Shown piece after piece: positions 25,001-33,097 of a stretch of DNA of 64,000 bases. Under the pieces are notes generated by a model. That model saw only the letters and a program-made list of their open reading frames with translations. It made no database searches and was not told the origin of the DNA. The translations under genes were made by a program, and so were the position numbers. Every line of letters starts with the position of its first letter. Position 1 is the first letter of the stretch. Location: the NCBI RefSeq assembly GCF_002904335.1, contig NZ_PPHF01000095.1:17382-81381 (forward strand). Direction: 5' to 3'. This DNA comes from Amycolatopsis sp. CA-126428 (GTDB lineage: Bacteria > Actinomycetota > Actinomycetes > Mycobacteriales > Pseudonocardiaceae).

Positions 25001-27283
25001 ATGTCGCAGCAGGATCGTCACGGAACTTCGGCCGCGAGCGGGGTGAACCGGCGCCTGGTGCTGGCCGGCGTCGCCGGCGGGGTGGCTTCCCTCGGGCTGC
25101 TCTCGCCCGCGGCCGCCGCCGGAGAGACCGCCGGAGAGACCGCCGGGGAATCCGCCGGAGCGGCCGCCGCGCGGGATCGGCGGGTGGAGGCGCTGCTCCA
25201 GAAGATGACGCTCGCCGAAAAGCTCGGGCAGCTGCAGCTCGTCGGGGACGAAACCGCCGCCCGCGCGGCCCTCGCCGGCGGCCGGCTCGGTGGGGTCTTC
25301 TCCGTGGTCGGGGCCGCGAAACTCAATGCCCTGCAACACCTTGCCGTCGAGAAGACGCGCCTGGGGATCCCGCTCATCTTCGGCCTCGACGTCATCCACG
25401 GGTACACCACCAACTTCCCGATCCCGCTCGCCCAGGGCGCCAGCTTCGACCCCGCCGTCGCGGGCACGGACGCCGCCGTTTCGGCCCGGGAAGCCCGCAG
25501 CAGCGGCATCCACTGGACCTACGCGCCGATGATGGACGTCACCCACGAGCCGCGGTGGGGGCGGATCGCCGAAGGGTACGGCGAAGATCCTTATCTGGCG
25601 ACGCAGTTCGCCGTCGCCAAGGTGCGCGGCTACCAGGGGAACGACTACTCCGCGCCGGACCGGGTTGCCGCCTGTGCCAAGCACTTCGTCGCCTACGGTG
25701 GGGCCGAAGGCGGGCGTGACTACAACACCGTGGACGTTTCGCTGCAACGGCTGCACAACCTCTACCTGCCGCCGTTCAAAGCCAGTGTCGAGGCGGGCGT
25801 CGCGACCGTCATGGCCAGCTTCAACACGATCAGCGGCGTGCCCGCCCACGGCAACGGCTACGTCCTGCACGACGTCCTCAAGGGCGCCTACGGTTTCCGC
25901 GGGTTCGTCGTGAGCGACTACACCGGCATCGAAGAACTGATCCTGCACGGCCTCGCCGGTGACGGCGCGGACGCCGCGGCGGCCGCCCTTCCGGCCGGTG
26001 TCGACATGGAGATGGTCAGCACGAACTACGCCCGGTTCGCCGAACGGCTGCTCGCCGAACGCCGGATCACCCGCGACCAGATCGACGACGCCGTCCGCCG
26101 GATCCTGCTCGTCAAGTTCCGGCTCGGCCTCTTCGAGCGCCCGTACGTCGACGAAGCGGCCGAGGTGAAAGCGCCTTCGCCGGCCGCGCTGGCCGCGTCG
26201 CGGCAGGCCGCCGCGCGGTGCATGGTGCTGCTGAAGAACGACGGACCCGTGCTGCCGCTGGCGAAAACCACCGGTTCGGTCGCCGTCGTCGGGCCGCTCG
26301 GCGCGGCGACCTACGACCTCAACGGCACCTGGGCGGGCCTGGGCACCGGGGCCTCGACGACGCCGCCGGTGACCGTCGTCGACGGGATCAAGGCCGCGGT
26401 ACCCGGCGCCACCGTGAGCTACACCGCCGGCTGCACCGTCGACGGGACCGATACCGGCGGGTTCGCCGCCGCGCAGCAGGCGGCACGCGCCGCCGACGTG
26501 ACCGTCGTGGTGGTCGGCGAAACCGCCGCGATGAGCGGCGAAGCGGCGGCGCGCAGCGACATCGGCCTCCCCGGCGTGCAGCAGCAGCTGGTCGCCGCGA
26601 TCAAGGAGACCGGCAAGCCCTTCGTGGTCGTGCTCGTCAACGGCCGCCCGCTGACCCTGGCTTCCGTGGACGAGAACGCCCCCGCCATCCTGGAGGCGTG
26701 GGCACCCGGGGTGCAGGGCGGCCACGCGATCGCGGACGTCCTGTTCGGCGTGGTGAACCCGGGCGGCAAGCTGCCGGTGAGCTTCCCGCGTGCGGTGGGC
26801 CAGATCCCGATCTACTACAACCACGAGAACACCGGACGCCCCGCCGACCCGGCCAACAAGTACACGTCGAAGTACCTGGACCTCGACAGCAGCCCGCTCT
26901 ACGCGTTCGGCCACGGCCTGTCCTACACCACGTTCCGCGTCGACGGGCTGCGGCTTTCCGGCGCACGCCTGCCGGCGAACGGCGGCCGGATCGAGGTGAG
27001 CGCCACCGTCACCAACACCGGCGGCCGGGCCGGCGACGAGGTCGTCCAGCTCTACCTGCGCGACCCGGTCGCGAGCATCGTCCAGCCGGTGCGGCGGCTG
27101 CGCGGCTTCCGGCGGGTGAGCCTGGCCGCGGGCGCGTCGACGACCGTTTCGTTCACCCTCACCCCGGACGACGTCGGCTTCTACGACAACACCGCCCGGT
27201 TCCGGGTCGAGCCGGGCAAGATCGAGGTCTACGTCGGGACCAGCTCGGCGGCCACGCTCTCGGCGAGCTTCACCGTCGGCTGA
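25001..27283 (+). CDS. Secreted GH3 beta-glycosidase (BglX-type)
   Basis: 760 residues. A Tat-like signal (NRRLVLAGVAGGVASLGLL) is followed by an unusual short repeat (GETAGETAGES). The GH3 N-terminal barrel covers about 60-380, with RIAEGYGEDPYLA, KHFVAYGGAEGGRDYN and the nucleophile Asp306 in FVVSDYTG. The GH3 C-terminal sandwich follows (RCMVLLKNDGPVLPL, GETAAMSGEAAARSDIGLP), and a fibronectin-III-like domain ends the protein (DEVVQLYLRDPVAS, RRLRGFRRVSL). It probably releases terminal beta-glucose or beta-xylose outside the cell. It stands alone, without a transporter next to it. Confidence 0.93.
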   Translation: MSQQDRHGTSAASGVNRRLVLAGVAGGVASLGLLSPAAAAGETAGETAGESAGAAAARDRRVEALLQKMTLAEKLGQLQLVGDETAARAALAGGRLGGVFSVVGAAKLNALQHLAVEKTRLGIPLIFGLDVIHGYTTNFPIPLAQGASFDPAVAGTDAAVSAREARSSGIHWTYAPMMDVTHEPRWGRIAEGYGEDPYLATQFAVAKVRGYQGNDYSAPDRVAACAKHFVAYGGAEGGRDYNTVDVSLQRLHNLYLPPFKASVEAGVATVMASFNTISGVPAHGNGYVLHDVLKGAYGFRGFVVSDYTGIEELILHGLAGDGADAAAAALPAGVDMEMVSTNYARFAERLLAERRITRDQIDDAVRRILLVKFRLGLFERPYVDEAAEVKAPSPAALAASRQAAARCMVLLKNDGPVLPLAKTTGSVAVVGPLGAATYDLNGTWAGLGTGASTTPPVTVVDGIKAAVPGATVSYTAGCTVDGTDTGGFAAAQQAARAADVTVVVVGETAAMSGEAAARSDIGLPGVQQQLVAAIKETGKPFVVVLVNGRPLTLASVDENAPAILEAWAPGVQGGHAIADVLFGVVNPGGKLPVSFPRAVGQIPIYYNHENTGRPADPANKYTSKYLDLDSSPLYAFGHGLSYTTFRVDGLRLSGARLPANGGRIEVSATVTNTGGRAGDEVVQLYLRDPVASIVQPVRRLRGFRRVSLAAGASTTVSFTLTPDDVGFYDNTARFRVEPGKIEVYVGTSSAATLSASFTVG

Positions 27284-27295
27284 CCGCCGGGCCGC

Positions 27296-28669
27296 TCACC
27301 CGGCACCCGTCGTGCGGGAGCGCAAGCGCTTCCGCCATTCCTGCCGCACGTACGGCAGGCCGTTGAGGTGCACGACCGGCACGGAGCCGTCGCGCCACGC
27401 CGTCGCCCCGAGGACGATCCGGTCGGTGCCGGCGTGCGGTCCCCACGGGGGCGCGCCCGGTCCGTGGCGGTCGGCACTGCGCCACACCGCGCGCTGGTGC
27501 GGGATCAGCACGGCGCGATCGCGATCGGCCGTCAGTTCCAGTTCCGCGCGGCCGGCCACCGTCAACGGGGGCGCCCCGGTCCGGACGTACTCGCCGTGCA
27601 CGGCTTCCGGCTCGACGGCGAGACCGAGACCGAACCCGGAGACACCGCCGGCCGCGTCGGTGCGGCCGAGCCCGTCGAACAGCTCGCGGATGGTCCGGTA
27701 GCGCTGTTCGCGCAGTTCCTCGCCGCGGTTGTCCAGCCACACCACCCCGCGGCCCGCGGCCGGGTCGATGACGAGTTTCGCCCACATCCCGCCGGAGGAC
27801 CCCTCGTGCCCGATCTGGCGGATGCCCTGCACGGCGGGCGAGAGGGTGCAGCCGAGGCCGTAGCGCAGGTCGACGTCCAGCCGCGGGTCCGCGTGCGGCA
27901 GGTGCATCTGGCCGAGCTCGGTCCGGGCCCGCAGGTGGTGCGCGCCCAGCCGGGCCAGGTCGAGCGCGGTCGAATAGCAGAGCGACGACGGCTCGTGCTT
28001 GGCCCCGGCCTTGGCGCCGTGGTCGACGCGCAGCCCGGTTTCGCCGGGCAGGTGGTGCTGGGCCAGCGGGTAGGTCATCGCCACCGCCGGGTCGTGGGTG
28101 CTGTGCCCCATGCCGAGCGGCTCGAACACCCGCTGCCGGACGACGTCGGCGAAGGGCAGGCCGGTCACCTCCTGCGCGACGAGGCCGGCCAAGCTGACGC
28201 CCAGGTTGCTGAAACCGTAGAACTCGCCCGCCCGCGCCAGCACCGGCGTCCGGGCGTAGTCGTGGCGCACCGCGACGGCGAGGCCGCCCGGGTCGCGGCT
28301 CAGCCCGTCGTGCAGCACGGCGTCCGGGAGCAGCCCGGCCCGATGGCTCAGCAGGTGGCGGAGCGTGGTGCCGTCGCTGCCGGTTCCGGTGCGGCGGCGC
28401 AGGCCGCCCAGGTAGCCGTCGACGGGCGCGTCGAGGTCGAGGACGCCGTCGGCGGCGAGGGACACGATCATCGTGGCGGTCACGAACTTCGTGATCGAAT
28501 AGATCCGGAACACCGTCTCCGGTGTCATCGCGTGCTGGGTCTCGACGCTGGTCACGCCGTCGGCGACGGCGACATCGGGCCCGGCGGCGGTGAAGGTGCA
28601 CACGACGACGCCGGGAACGTCGTGCTGGCGGCGGAAGCGCCGCAGCGCGCGGCGGACGACCTCGGTCAC
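27296..28669 (-). CDS. Serine hydrolase of the beta-lactamase / penicillin-binding-protein fold
   Basis: A 457-residue protein with the SxxK motif SITK (about residue 58), a YxN motif in FYGFSN, and a later GHEGSSGG that replaces KTG. There is no signal peptide, so it is probably cytoplasmic. A C-terminal extension of about 110 residues follows the core fold. Family members include esterases, D-aminopeptidases and amide synthases. It lies 69 bases downstream of the LysE exporter on the same strand and could be the last gene of the biosynthetic operon, as a tailoring hydrolase or self-protection enzyme; this is inference. Confidence 0.82.
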   Translation of the reverse strand: MTEVVRRALRRFRRQHDVPGVVVCTFTAAGPDVAVADGVTSVETQHAMTPETVFRIYSITKFVTATMIVSLAADGVLDLDAPVDGYLGGLRRRTGTGSDGTTLRHLLSHRAGLLPDAVLHDGLSRDPGGLAVAVRHDYARTPVLARAGEFYGFSNLGVSLAGLVAQEVTGLPFADVVRQRVFEPLGMGHSTHDPAVAMTYPLAQHHLPGETGLRVDHGAKAGAKHEPSSLCYSTALDLARLGAHHLRARTELGQMHLPHADPRLDVDLRYGLGCTLSPAVQGIRQIGHEGSSGGMWAKLVIDPAAGRGVVWLDNRGEELREQRYRTIRELFDGLGRTDAAGGVSGFGLGLAVEPEAVHGEYVRTGAPPLTVAGRAELELTADRDRAVLIPHQRAVWRSADRHGPGAPPWGPHAGTDRIVLGATAWRDGSVPVVHLNGLPYVRQEWRKRLRSRTTGAG

Positions 28670-28738
28670 GGATTTACCCCTCGATGCACGGCGAACAACC
28701 AGGAACCGCGCCCGCTTCTTGAGCGCTGGAGGCGGAAA

Positions 28739-29377
28739 TCAGCTGGTGGCGACGAGCGTGACCCCGAGGCCGACGAGCGCGGTGCCCGTCACCCGGTCGA
28801 GGGCCTTGCGCGGGCCGCTGCGGCGCATCAGGCCGGACAGCCGGGCGGTGAGCAGCACGAACAGCGCCCACCACAGGAGGCCGAGGGCGATGTCGAGACT
28901 GCCCAGCACGAGCACCTGCGCGGCGGCCGGGCCCTGGGGGTCGAGGAACTGCGGCAGGACGCTCACGAAGAACAGCGCCGCCTTCGGGTTGAGGACGTTG
29001 GACAAGAAGGCTTGCCGGAACACCCGCACCGGGGTCAGCCCGGCCGCCGGCTCTTCCGGCGGAGGTTCGGCTTCGTCGTCACCACGTCGGCGCCGCCACG
29101 ACTGCCACAGCGCCTGGGCGCCGAGGAACACCAGGTAGGCGGCCCCGACGAGCTTGAGGATGGTGAACAGGACCGGGCTGTGCAGCAGCGCCGTGGACAC
29201 CCCCAGCGCGGCGGCGGCCATGTGCACGCACAGGCCGCACTGCACCCCGGCCGCGGCGAGGAACCCGTAGCGCCGGGCCCTGGCGGAGGCGCGCAGGACC
29301 ACCACCCAGTCCGGGCCGGGCACGATGTAGGCCACCATGACCACCCCGGCGAACGCCAGCAACACCCCGGTGCTCAT
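28739..29377 (-). CDS. LysE-family exporter
   Basis: 212 residues with about six hydrophobic segments. It has the LysE/RhtB start (AFAGVVMVAYIVPGPDWVVVLRASARARRYGFLAAAG, in parts) and the conserved FRQAFLSNVLNPKAALFFVSVLPQF block. GGGGGAGGG precedes ATG. The family exports amino acids and related small compounds. It is 64 bases downstream of the EctA-like gene on the same strand, so it is well placed to export the product of the carrier-protein operon. Confidence 0.88.
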   Translation of the reverse strand: MSTGVLLAFAGVVMVAYIVPGPDWVVVLRASARARRYGFLAAAGVQCGLCVHMAAAALGVSTALLHSPVLFTILKLVGAAYLVFLGAQALWQSWRRRRGDDEAEPPPEEPAAGLTPVRVFRQAFLSNVLNPKAALFFVSVLPQFLDPQGPAAAQVLVLGSLDIALGLLWWALFVLLTARLSGLMRRSGPRKALDRVTGTALVGLGVTLVATS

Positions 29378-29441
29378 GAGCCACCCTCCCCCGGTACCGG
29401 CTTCGACACTGTCCGTAATCGATTACCCACGTTCACGGATC

Positions 29442-29948
29442 TCAATCCCACGGTTCGGCGAGTGGGAACCGGTAGAGGATCTCGGGATCGTGCGCGCCGC
29501 CGAGGTCGGCGCTCTCGAACAGCGTCGACACCTCGGGGGTGCCGCCGTGGTGGCGGGCCAGCTTGCGGATCAGCATGATGACGGCCCGGTTGCCGGGGTT
29601 GACGGTCGTTTCGAACCAGCGGGCGCCGGCGCGGCGGGCCCGGCCGGCCACCTCGGCCATCATCGCGAACGCCAGGCCGGGCCGGGTCAGCGCGGGATCC
29701 ACCGCCGACTGCCAGGCGAAGTAGGTGTCCGGATCCCGTGGCGGCCGGTAGCCGGTCACGAACCCGGCCAGCCGGTCTTCGTGCAGGGCGACCACGGACG
29801 TCTCGGCGAAGTCGCGGCACCAGACGAGGTAGGCGTAGAGGGAGTTGACGTCGAGCGGCGGGGACCGCACGACGAGGTCGTGGATCGCGGCCGCGTCGGC
29901 GATCGTGGGCGGGCGCAGCCGGATGCGGGTGTCGTGGGCGGTGGACAT
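29442..29948 (-). CDS. EctA-like GNAT acetyltransferase (diaminobutyrate acetyltransferase family)
   Basis: 168 residues. The sequence follows ectoine-pathway EctA closely: LRPPTIADAAAIHDLV, DVNSLYAYLVWCRDFAETSVVA (in parts), GFVTGYRPPRDPDTYFAWQ, ARWFETTVNPGNRAVIMLIRKLAR, and a final HDPEILYRFPL. EctA acetylates N4 of L-2,4-diaminobutyrate. The ATG is chosen with AGAGGTGA five bases upstream; a GTG three codons earlier overlaps that site. No ectB or ectC lies nearby, and the gene is the tail of a carrier-protein operon. It therefore probably acetylates a diamino intermediate there and is unlikely to make ectoine. Confidence 0.82.
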   Translation of the reverse strand: MSTAHDTRIRLRPPTIADAAAIHDLVVRSPPLDVNSLYAYLVWCRDFAETSVVALHEDRLAGFVTGYRPPRDPDTYFAWQSAVDPALTRPGLAFAMMAEVAGRARRAGARWFETTVNPGNRAVIMLIRKLARHHGGTPEVSTLFESADLGGAHDPEILYRFPLAEPWD

Positions 29949-29975
29949 GGAAGTCACCTCTTCGAGTGGGGGTGT

Positions 29976-30776
29976 TCAACGACCGCCGAGACGGGCCGTC
30001 ATCCGCCTCGCCAAGCCGTTCAGGGCGTGTTCGGTGTTCCAGCGGGCCGCCCGGTCCAGGCCGGTCGCCAGGTTGTCCTCATGGGGTGCGTCGAGTTCGC
30101 GCTTGAGTTGCGCGAGCACGGCGCCGGGCTGGGCGCGCACGCGACCCGAGAACGCCGTCAGCTCCGCCGTTCCGCCGTTGACCAGGCCGATCCGCTCGGC
30201 CCGGGCGGCGCCGACGCGGCCGCCGCCGAGGACCAGCTCGCGGACGATGCCCTCGCCGAGCAGGCGGGGCAGGCGCTGGAGACCACCGAGGTCGGCGACC
30301 AGCCCCAGTTCGGCTTCGGGCAGCGAGAACCAGGTGCGGGCCGAGGCGTAGCGGACGTCGCACGCGCAGACCAGCTCCAGGGCCGCGCCGGTGCACTCGC
30401 CGTCGATGTCCGCGATCACCACGCGGCGGCTGCGGGCCAGGCCGGTGATCGTGTCCTGCAGGCGCCGCGCGTCGGCGGCGAGCACGTCCCCGCCGCGCCG
30501 GGCGGCCCGGCGCAGCCGGGTGACGTACCAGCGCAGGTCGAGGCCGCGGGAGAAGACGCCGCCGGCACCGCCCAGGACGATGCTGCCCGGCCGGTCGGTG
30601 GCCTCGGCGAGCTCCAGCAGCTCGGCCAGTTCGGTCCAGAACGTGCCGCCGAGCACGTTGCCCGCGCCGGTCCCCCGGATGGTCACCCGCAGGTCGCCGC
30701 CCGGCGGCCAGGCGACGTCGAGGGTGCGCCATTCGTGGGCCGCGGGATCGGCCGGTGCCTCGAGCGCGACGCTCAC
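29976..30776 (-). CDS. Enoyl-CoA hydratase/isomerase-family (crotonase) protein
   Basis: 266 residues of crotonase fold. The oxyanion-hole strand reads GSIVLGGAGGVFSRGLDL, and the second signature IADIDGECTGAALELVCACDVRYAS precedes FSLPEAELGLVADLGGLQRLPRLLG. The GTG start overlaps the TGA of the upstream carrier protein. In this operon it could hydrate or isomerise an alpha,beta-unsaturated acyl group made by the acyl-CoA-dehydrogenase-like flavoprotein while it is bound to a carrier protein. The usual catalytic Glu positions could not be assigned with certainty. Confidence 0.82.
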   Translation of the reverse strand: MSVALEAPADPAAHEWRTLDVAWPPGGDLRVTIRGTGAGNVLGGTFWTELAELLELAEATDRPGSIVLGGAGGVFSRGLDLRWYVTRLRRAARRGGDVLAADARRLQDTITGLARSRRVVIADIDGECTGAALELVCACDVRYASARTWFSLPEAELGLVADLGGLQRLPRLLGEGIVRELVLGGGRVGAARAERIGLVNGGTAELTAFSGRVRAQPGAVLAQLKRELDAPHEDNLATGLDRAARWNTEHALNGLARRMTARLGGR

Positions 30777-31015
30777 CGGACGCCGGCCCGGTCGACGATG
30801 GCGGCCAGGTCGCCGACGCGTTCGAGCGTGTCGAGGTCTTCGTCCTCGACCACGCAGCCGAACCGCTCTTCCAGTTCCGAGAGCAGATCGACCACCTGGG
30901 CCGAGTTCAGCCCGAGGTCGTCCTCGAGCCGGGACTCGGCGGTGATCCCCGCCGCCGGGGTTTCGTCGAGGTGCCGGGCGAGCAGGTCGGCCACCTCGGC
31001 CACGGATCCGGTCAT
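30773..31015 (-). CDS. Free-standing acyl/peptidyl carrier protein (third of three)
   Basis: An 80-residue acidic carrier protein. The phosphopantetheine site is Ser38 in DDLGLNSAQVVDLL. AGGAGG lies five bases before ATG. It follows the BtrH-like gene by 14 bases and overlaps the crotonase start. Its position next to the crotonase suggests it carries the intermediate on which that enzyme acts. Confidence 0.9.
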   Translation of the reverse strand: MTGSVAEVADLLARHLDETPAAGITAESRLEDDLGLNSAQVVDLLSELEERFGCVVEDEDLDTLERVGDLAAIVDRAGVR

Positions 31016-31029
31016 GTCGTCCTCCTGGG

Positions 31030-32007
31030 TCAGTCGCTCGCACCGGCGGCCACGAGAACGGCACCGGTGAGGGCTTGGGCGGCTTCGTGTTCGCGCTCGG
31101 CGAGCTCGGCGAACGCCGAGCGGACGAGCGTGGGCCGGGACCGGCCGCGCCGCGCCGACGTCGCGGCGAAGCGCAGTGTCCGCGGCAGCTTTTCCCAGCA
31201 CTTCACGGCTTCTTCGAGCGCGGCGTGGCTCCGCCCGCTCGTGGTCCGGCCCAGGTACCGGCCGAGGCACCGGTGGCTGCAGAGGTGGTGCTGGGCCGCG
31301 GCCCAGCAGTCGTCGACGACGTCGGGGTCCCGGACCAGCGCGTCGCTGTCGGCCAGGTGGGTCCCGAGGGCGCCGAGCGCCTCGACGGTCCCGGTCACCC
31401 AGTGCGGGGGCAGCGGGTTGGGGTGCACCGGCCGGGACTGCCGGCGCAGCAGCAGGTGACGGCAGCCGGCCGGGGCCGGGTTTTCGAAGCCGAACGCGAG
31501 GGTGTTGCGCAGGTGGTGCTTCACCGGTTCCGGTCCGTCGCGGCGCGTCAAGCGGTCCAGCTCGGGCTCGCCGATCCAGCCGGTGAACGGTTCCTGGTGC
31601 TGCCCCGAGGTCATCAGGCCGGTGAAGCGGTCTTCGACGTGCCAGCGGCCGTCTTCGAAGCCGTCGACGAGCAGGAAGTGCGGGGCCGCGGTGCCTTCCC
31701 GCTGCGCGGCCCAGGGCAGCTGGGTGCTGTAGCCGACGACCAGGGCGCACCCGTACCGCCGCAACTCCCGGTCGAGATCGGCGCGGAAGCCGCCGAAGTC
31801 GTGGTGGCCCCGGTAGGTGAGCCGGGTGCCGTCGCCCATCCGGTCCAGCGGGCGGTCGTGGTGCGAGACCGCGACGAGCCCGTCGGGCCGGCGCAGGTCG
31901 ACGGCCAGCCGCACGGACACGGCGATCGCGTCCGCCGCGCCGGGGGTGCCGTGGTGTTCCAGGTAGACCGCCAGGTTGGCGGTGTAGCAGCTCAAACCGT
32001 CGGTCAT
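31030..32007 (-). CDS. BtrH-like papain-fold acyltransferase candidate (downstream copy)
   Basis: 325 residues. It begins GLSCYTANLAVYLEHHG, matching the BtrH N-terminal domain type in which an early Cys is the nucleophile. Downstream come PHFLLVDGFEDGRWHVEDRF, which supply His110 and Asp126, so a Cys7-His110-Asp126 triad is plausible. The C-terminal half is helical and rich in conserved-looking Cys/His (CWAAAQHHLCSHRCLGRYLG). BtrH in butirosin biosynthesis transfers an aminoacyl group from a carrier protein to an amine. The ATG overlaps the upstream PPTase stop as ATGA. The likely role is to move a carrier-bound aminoacyl group onto an acceptor; this is inference. Confidence 0.7.
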   Translation of the reverse strand: MTDGLSCYTANLAVYLEHHGTPGAADAIAVSVRLAVDLRRPDGLVAVSHHDRPLDRMGDGTRLTYRGHHDFGGFRADLDRELRRYGCALVVGYSTQLPWAAQREGTAAPHFLLVDGFEDGRWHVEDRFTGLMTSGQHQEPFTGWIGEPELDRLTRRDGPEPVKHHLRNTLAFGFENPAPAGCRHLLLRRQSRPVHPNPLPPHWVTGTVEALGALGTHLADSDALVRDPDVVDDCWAAAQHHLCSHRCLGRYLGRTTSGRSHAALEEAVKCWEKLPRTLRFAATSARRGRSRPTLVRSAFAELAEREHEAAQALTGAVLVAAGASD

Positions 32008-32618
32008 CGCCCCTCCGTTCGGTCGGCGTAGGCGCAGCAGAGCGCGAAGGTGCTTCCGCGGCCCCGCAGCTGCGTCCACGTGAGATCCCGCCAGCGGCCG
32101 GCCGGGGCCGCCGCGGTGACCGGAATGCGCCAGGGCCGGCCCGCGATGCCCTGCCCGGTCGCCTTGACGCAGGCTTCCTGCGCCGCCCACACGCGGGCGA
32201 AGTCCCGCCCGCCCGCCGCCGGCTCGGCCGCCATCCGCCCGGCTTCGCCCGGGCAGCACCGCCGCAGCATCGCCGGCCCGGGCAGTCCCGCGTCCTGGAC
32301 GTCCACGCCGACGTCCCGGCCGCGCGCCAGCGCCACCGCGACGACGTCGTCGGAGTGCGCCAGGCTGACCCGCATCCCCGGCCGGCCGGGGATGACCGGC
32401 TTTCCGCGCTCGGTACGGTGCAGCGGGCTGGCTGTACCGTCCACTTCGGACATCAGCTGCGCGTATAGGGCTCGTACGGCGAGGTATTCGCGGGCTCGGC
32501 GTGGTGGCATGGCTCTTGCTTCACGCTCGGCCCAGTCCGGCACCGGCAGCTCGGCCAGCGCTTCGTCGGCCGGTGCGGCGCTCAGGTGTATCCCGGGAGC
32601 CACCTCGACGGCGGTCAC
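32004..32618 (-). CDS. Sfp-type 4'-phosphopantetheinyl transferase
   Basis: 204 residues. The magnesium-binding motif VGVDVQ and the second motif WAAQEACVKATGQG are present; the usual K of WxxKE is Q. There is also an N-terminal PPRRAREYLAVRALYAQL. It converts the apo carrier proteins of this operon to their holo forms. The GTG start overlaps the flavin reductase stop, placing it firmly in the same transcript. A dedicated PPTase inside the operon supports the pathway being self-contained. Confidence 0.88.
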   Translation of the reverse strand: MTAVEVAPGIHLSAAPADEALAELPVPDWAEREARAMPPRRAREYLAVRALYAQLMSEVDGTASPLHRTERGKPVIPGRPGMRVSLAHSDDVVAVALARGRDVGVDVQDAGLPGPAMLRRCCPGEAGRMAAEPAAGGRDFARVWAAQEACVKATGQGIAGRPWRIPVTAAAPAGRWRDLTWTQLRGRGSTFALCCAYADRTEGR

Positions 32619-33097
32619 GACACGGCCTTCAGCTCGCGCCGGTGCACCAGCAGCGGGTCCCGGTCCTCGCGGATCTCCGTCCAGGTCGGCGCGCCGACGA
32701 GCAGGACGTGGTCGGCGTACGGCAGTTCGTCCGCCAGCTCGCAGGTCAGGGCCGCGACGCCGCCGGTCGGCAGGGGGAGCCCGTCGATCTCGCGCAGTTC
32801 GGTGGCCGAGAAGCGCTCGGTCACCGGGAGCCGGGCGAAGTCGGCGCACAGGCCGGCCTGCGCCGAGCTGAGCACGGTGATCGCGAAGCGGCCCGCCCGC
32901 CTGATCGCCGCCAGGGTCGTGCTGCGGGTCAGCAACGAGACCACCACCAGCGGTGGACTGTCCGAAAGGGACATCATCGCACTCACCGTGCAACCGGCCG
33001 GCGCGCTACCGTCCGAAGTGGACACGATGGTGGCGCCCGTCGGCCACTGGGCCATCAGGGACCGGAACGCGAGCCGGTCGCCCGCCGGGGCGGTCAC
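32615..33097 (-). CDS. Flavin reductase (FMN-binding split-barrel)
   Basis: 160 residues with the usual start FRSLMAQWPTGATIVSTSDG, the FMN loop GCTVSAMMSLSDSPPLVVVSL, and FAITVLSSAQAGLCADFA. Proteins of this family supply reduced FMN or FAD to two-component monooxygenases. It overlaps the stop of the acyl-CoA-dehydrogenase-like gene by a GTGA, which points to a flavin-transfer pair, so that partner is probably an oxygenase or oxidase and not a classical dehydrogenase. Confidence 0.88.
   Translation of the reverse strand: MTAPAGDRLAFRSLMAQWPTGATIVSTSDGSAPAGCTVSAMMSLSDSPPLVVVSLLTRSTTLAAIRRAGRFAITVLSSAQAGLCADFARLPVTERFSATELREIDGLPLPTGGVAALTCELADELPYADHVLLVGAPTWTEIREDRDPLLVHRRELKAVS

Noticed and set aside
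25120..25165. Short tandem repeat encoding GETAGETAGES in the GH3 protein as a separate repeat element
   Set aside because: It is an in-frame linker duplication just after the signal peptide and needs no separate explanation.
29442..29948. Ectoine biosynthesis locus
   Set aside because: Only the acetyltransferase is present; no EctB aminotransferase or EctC synthase is seen, and the gene is embedded in a carrier-protein operon.
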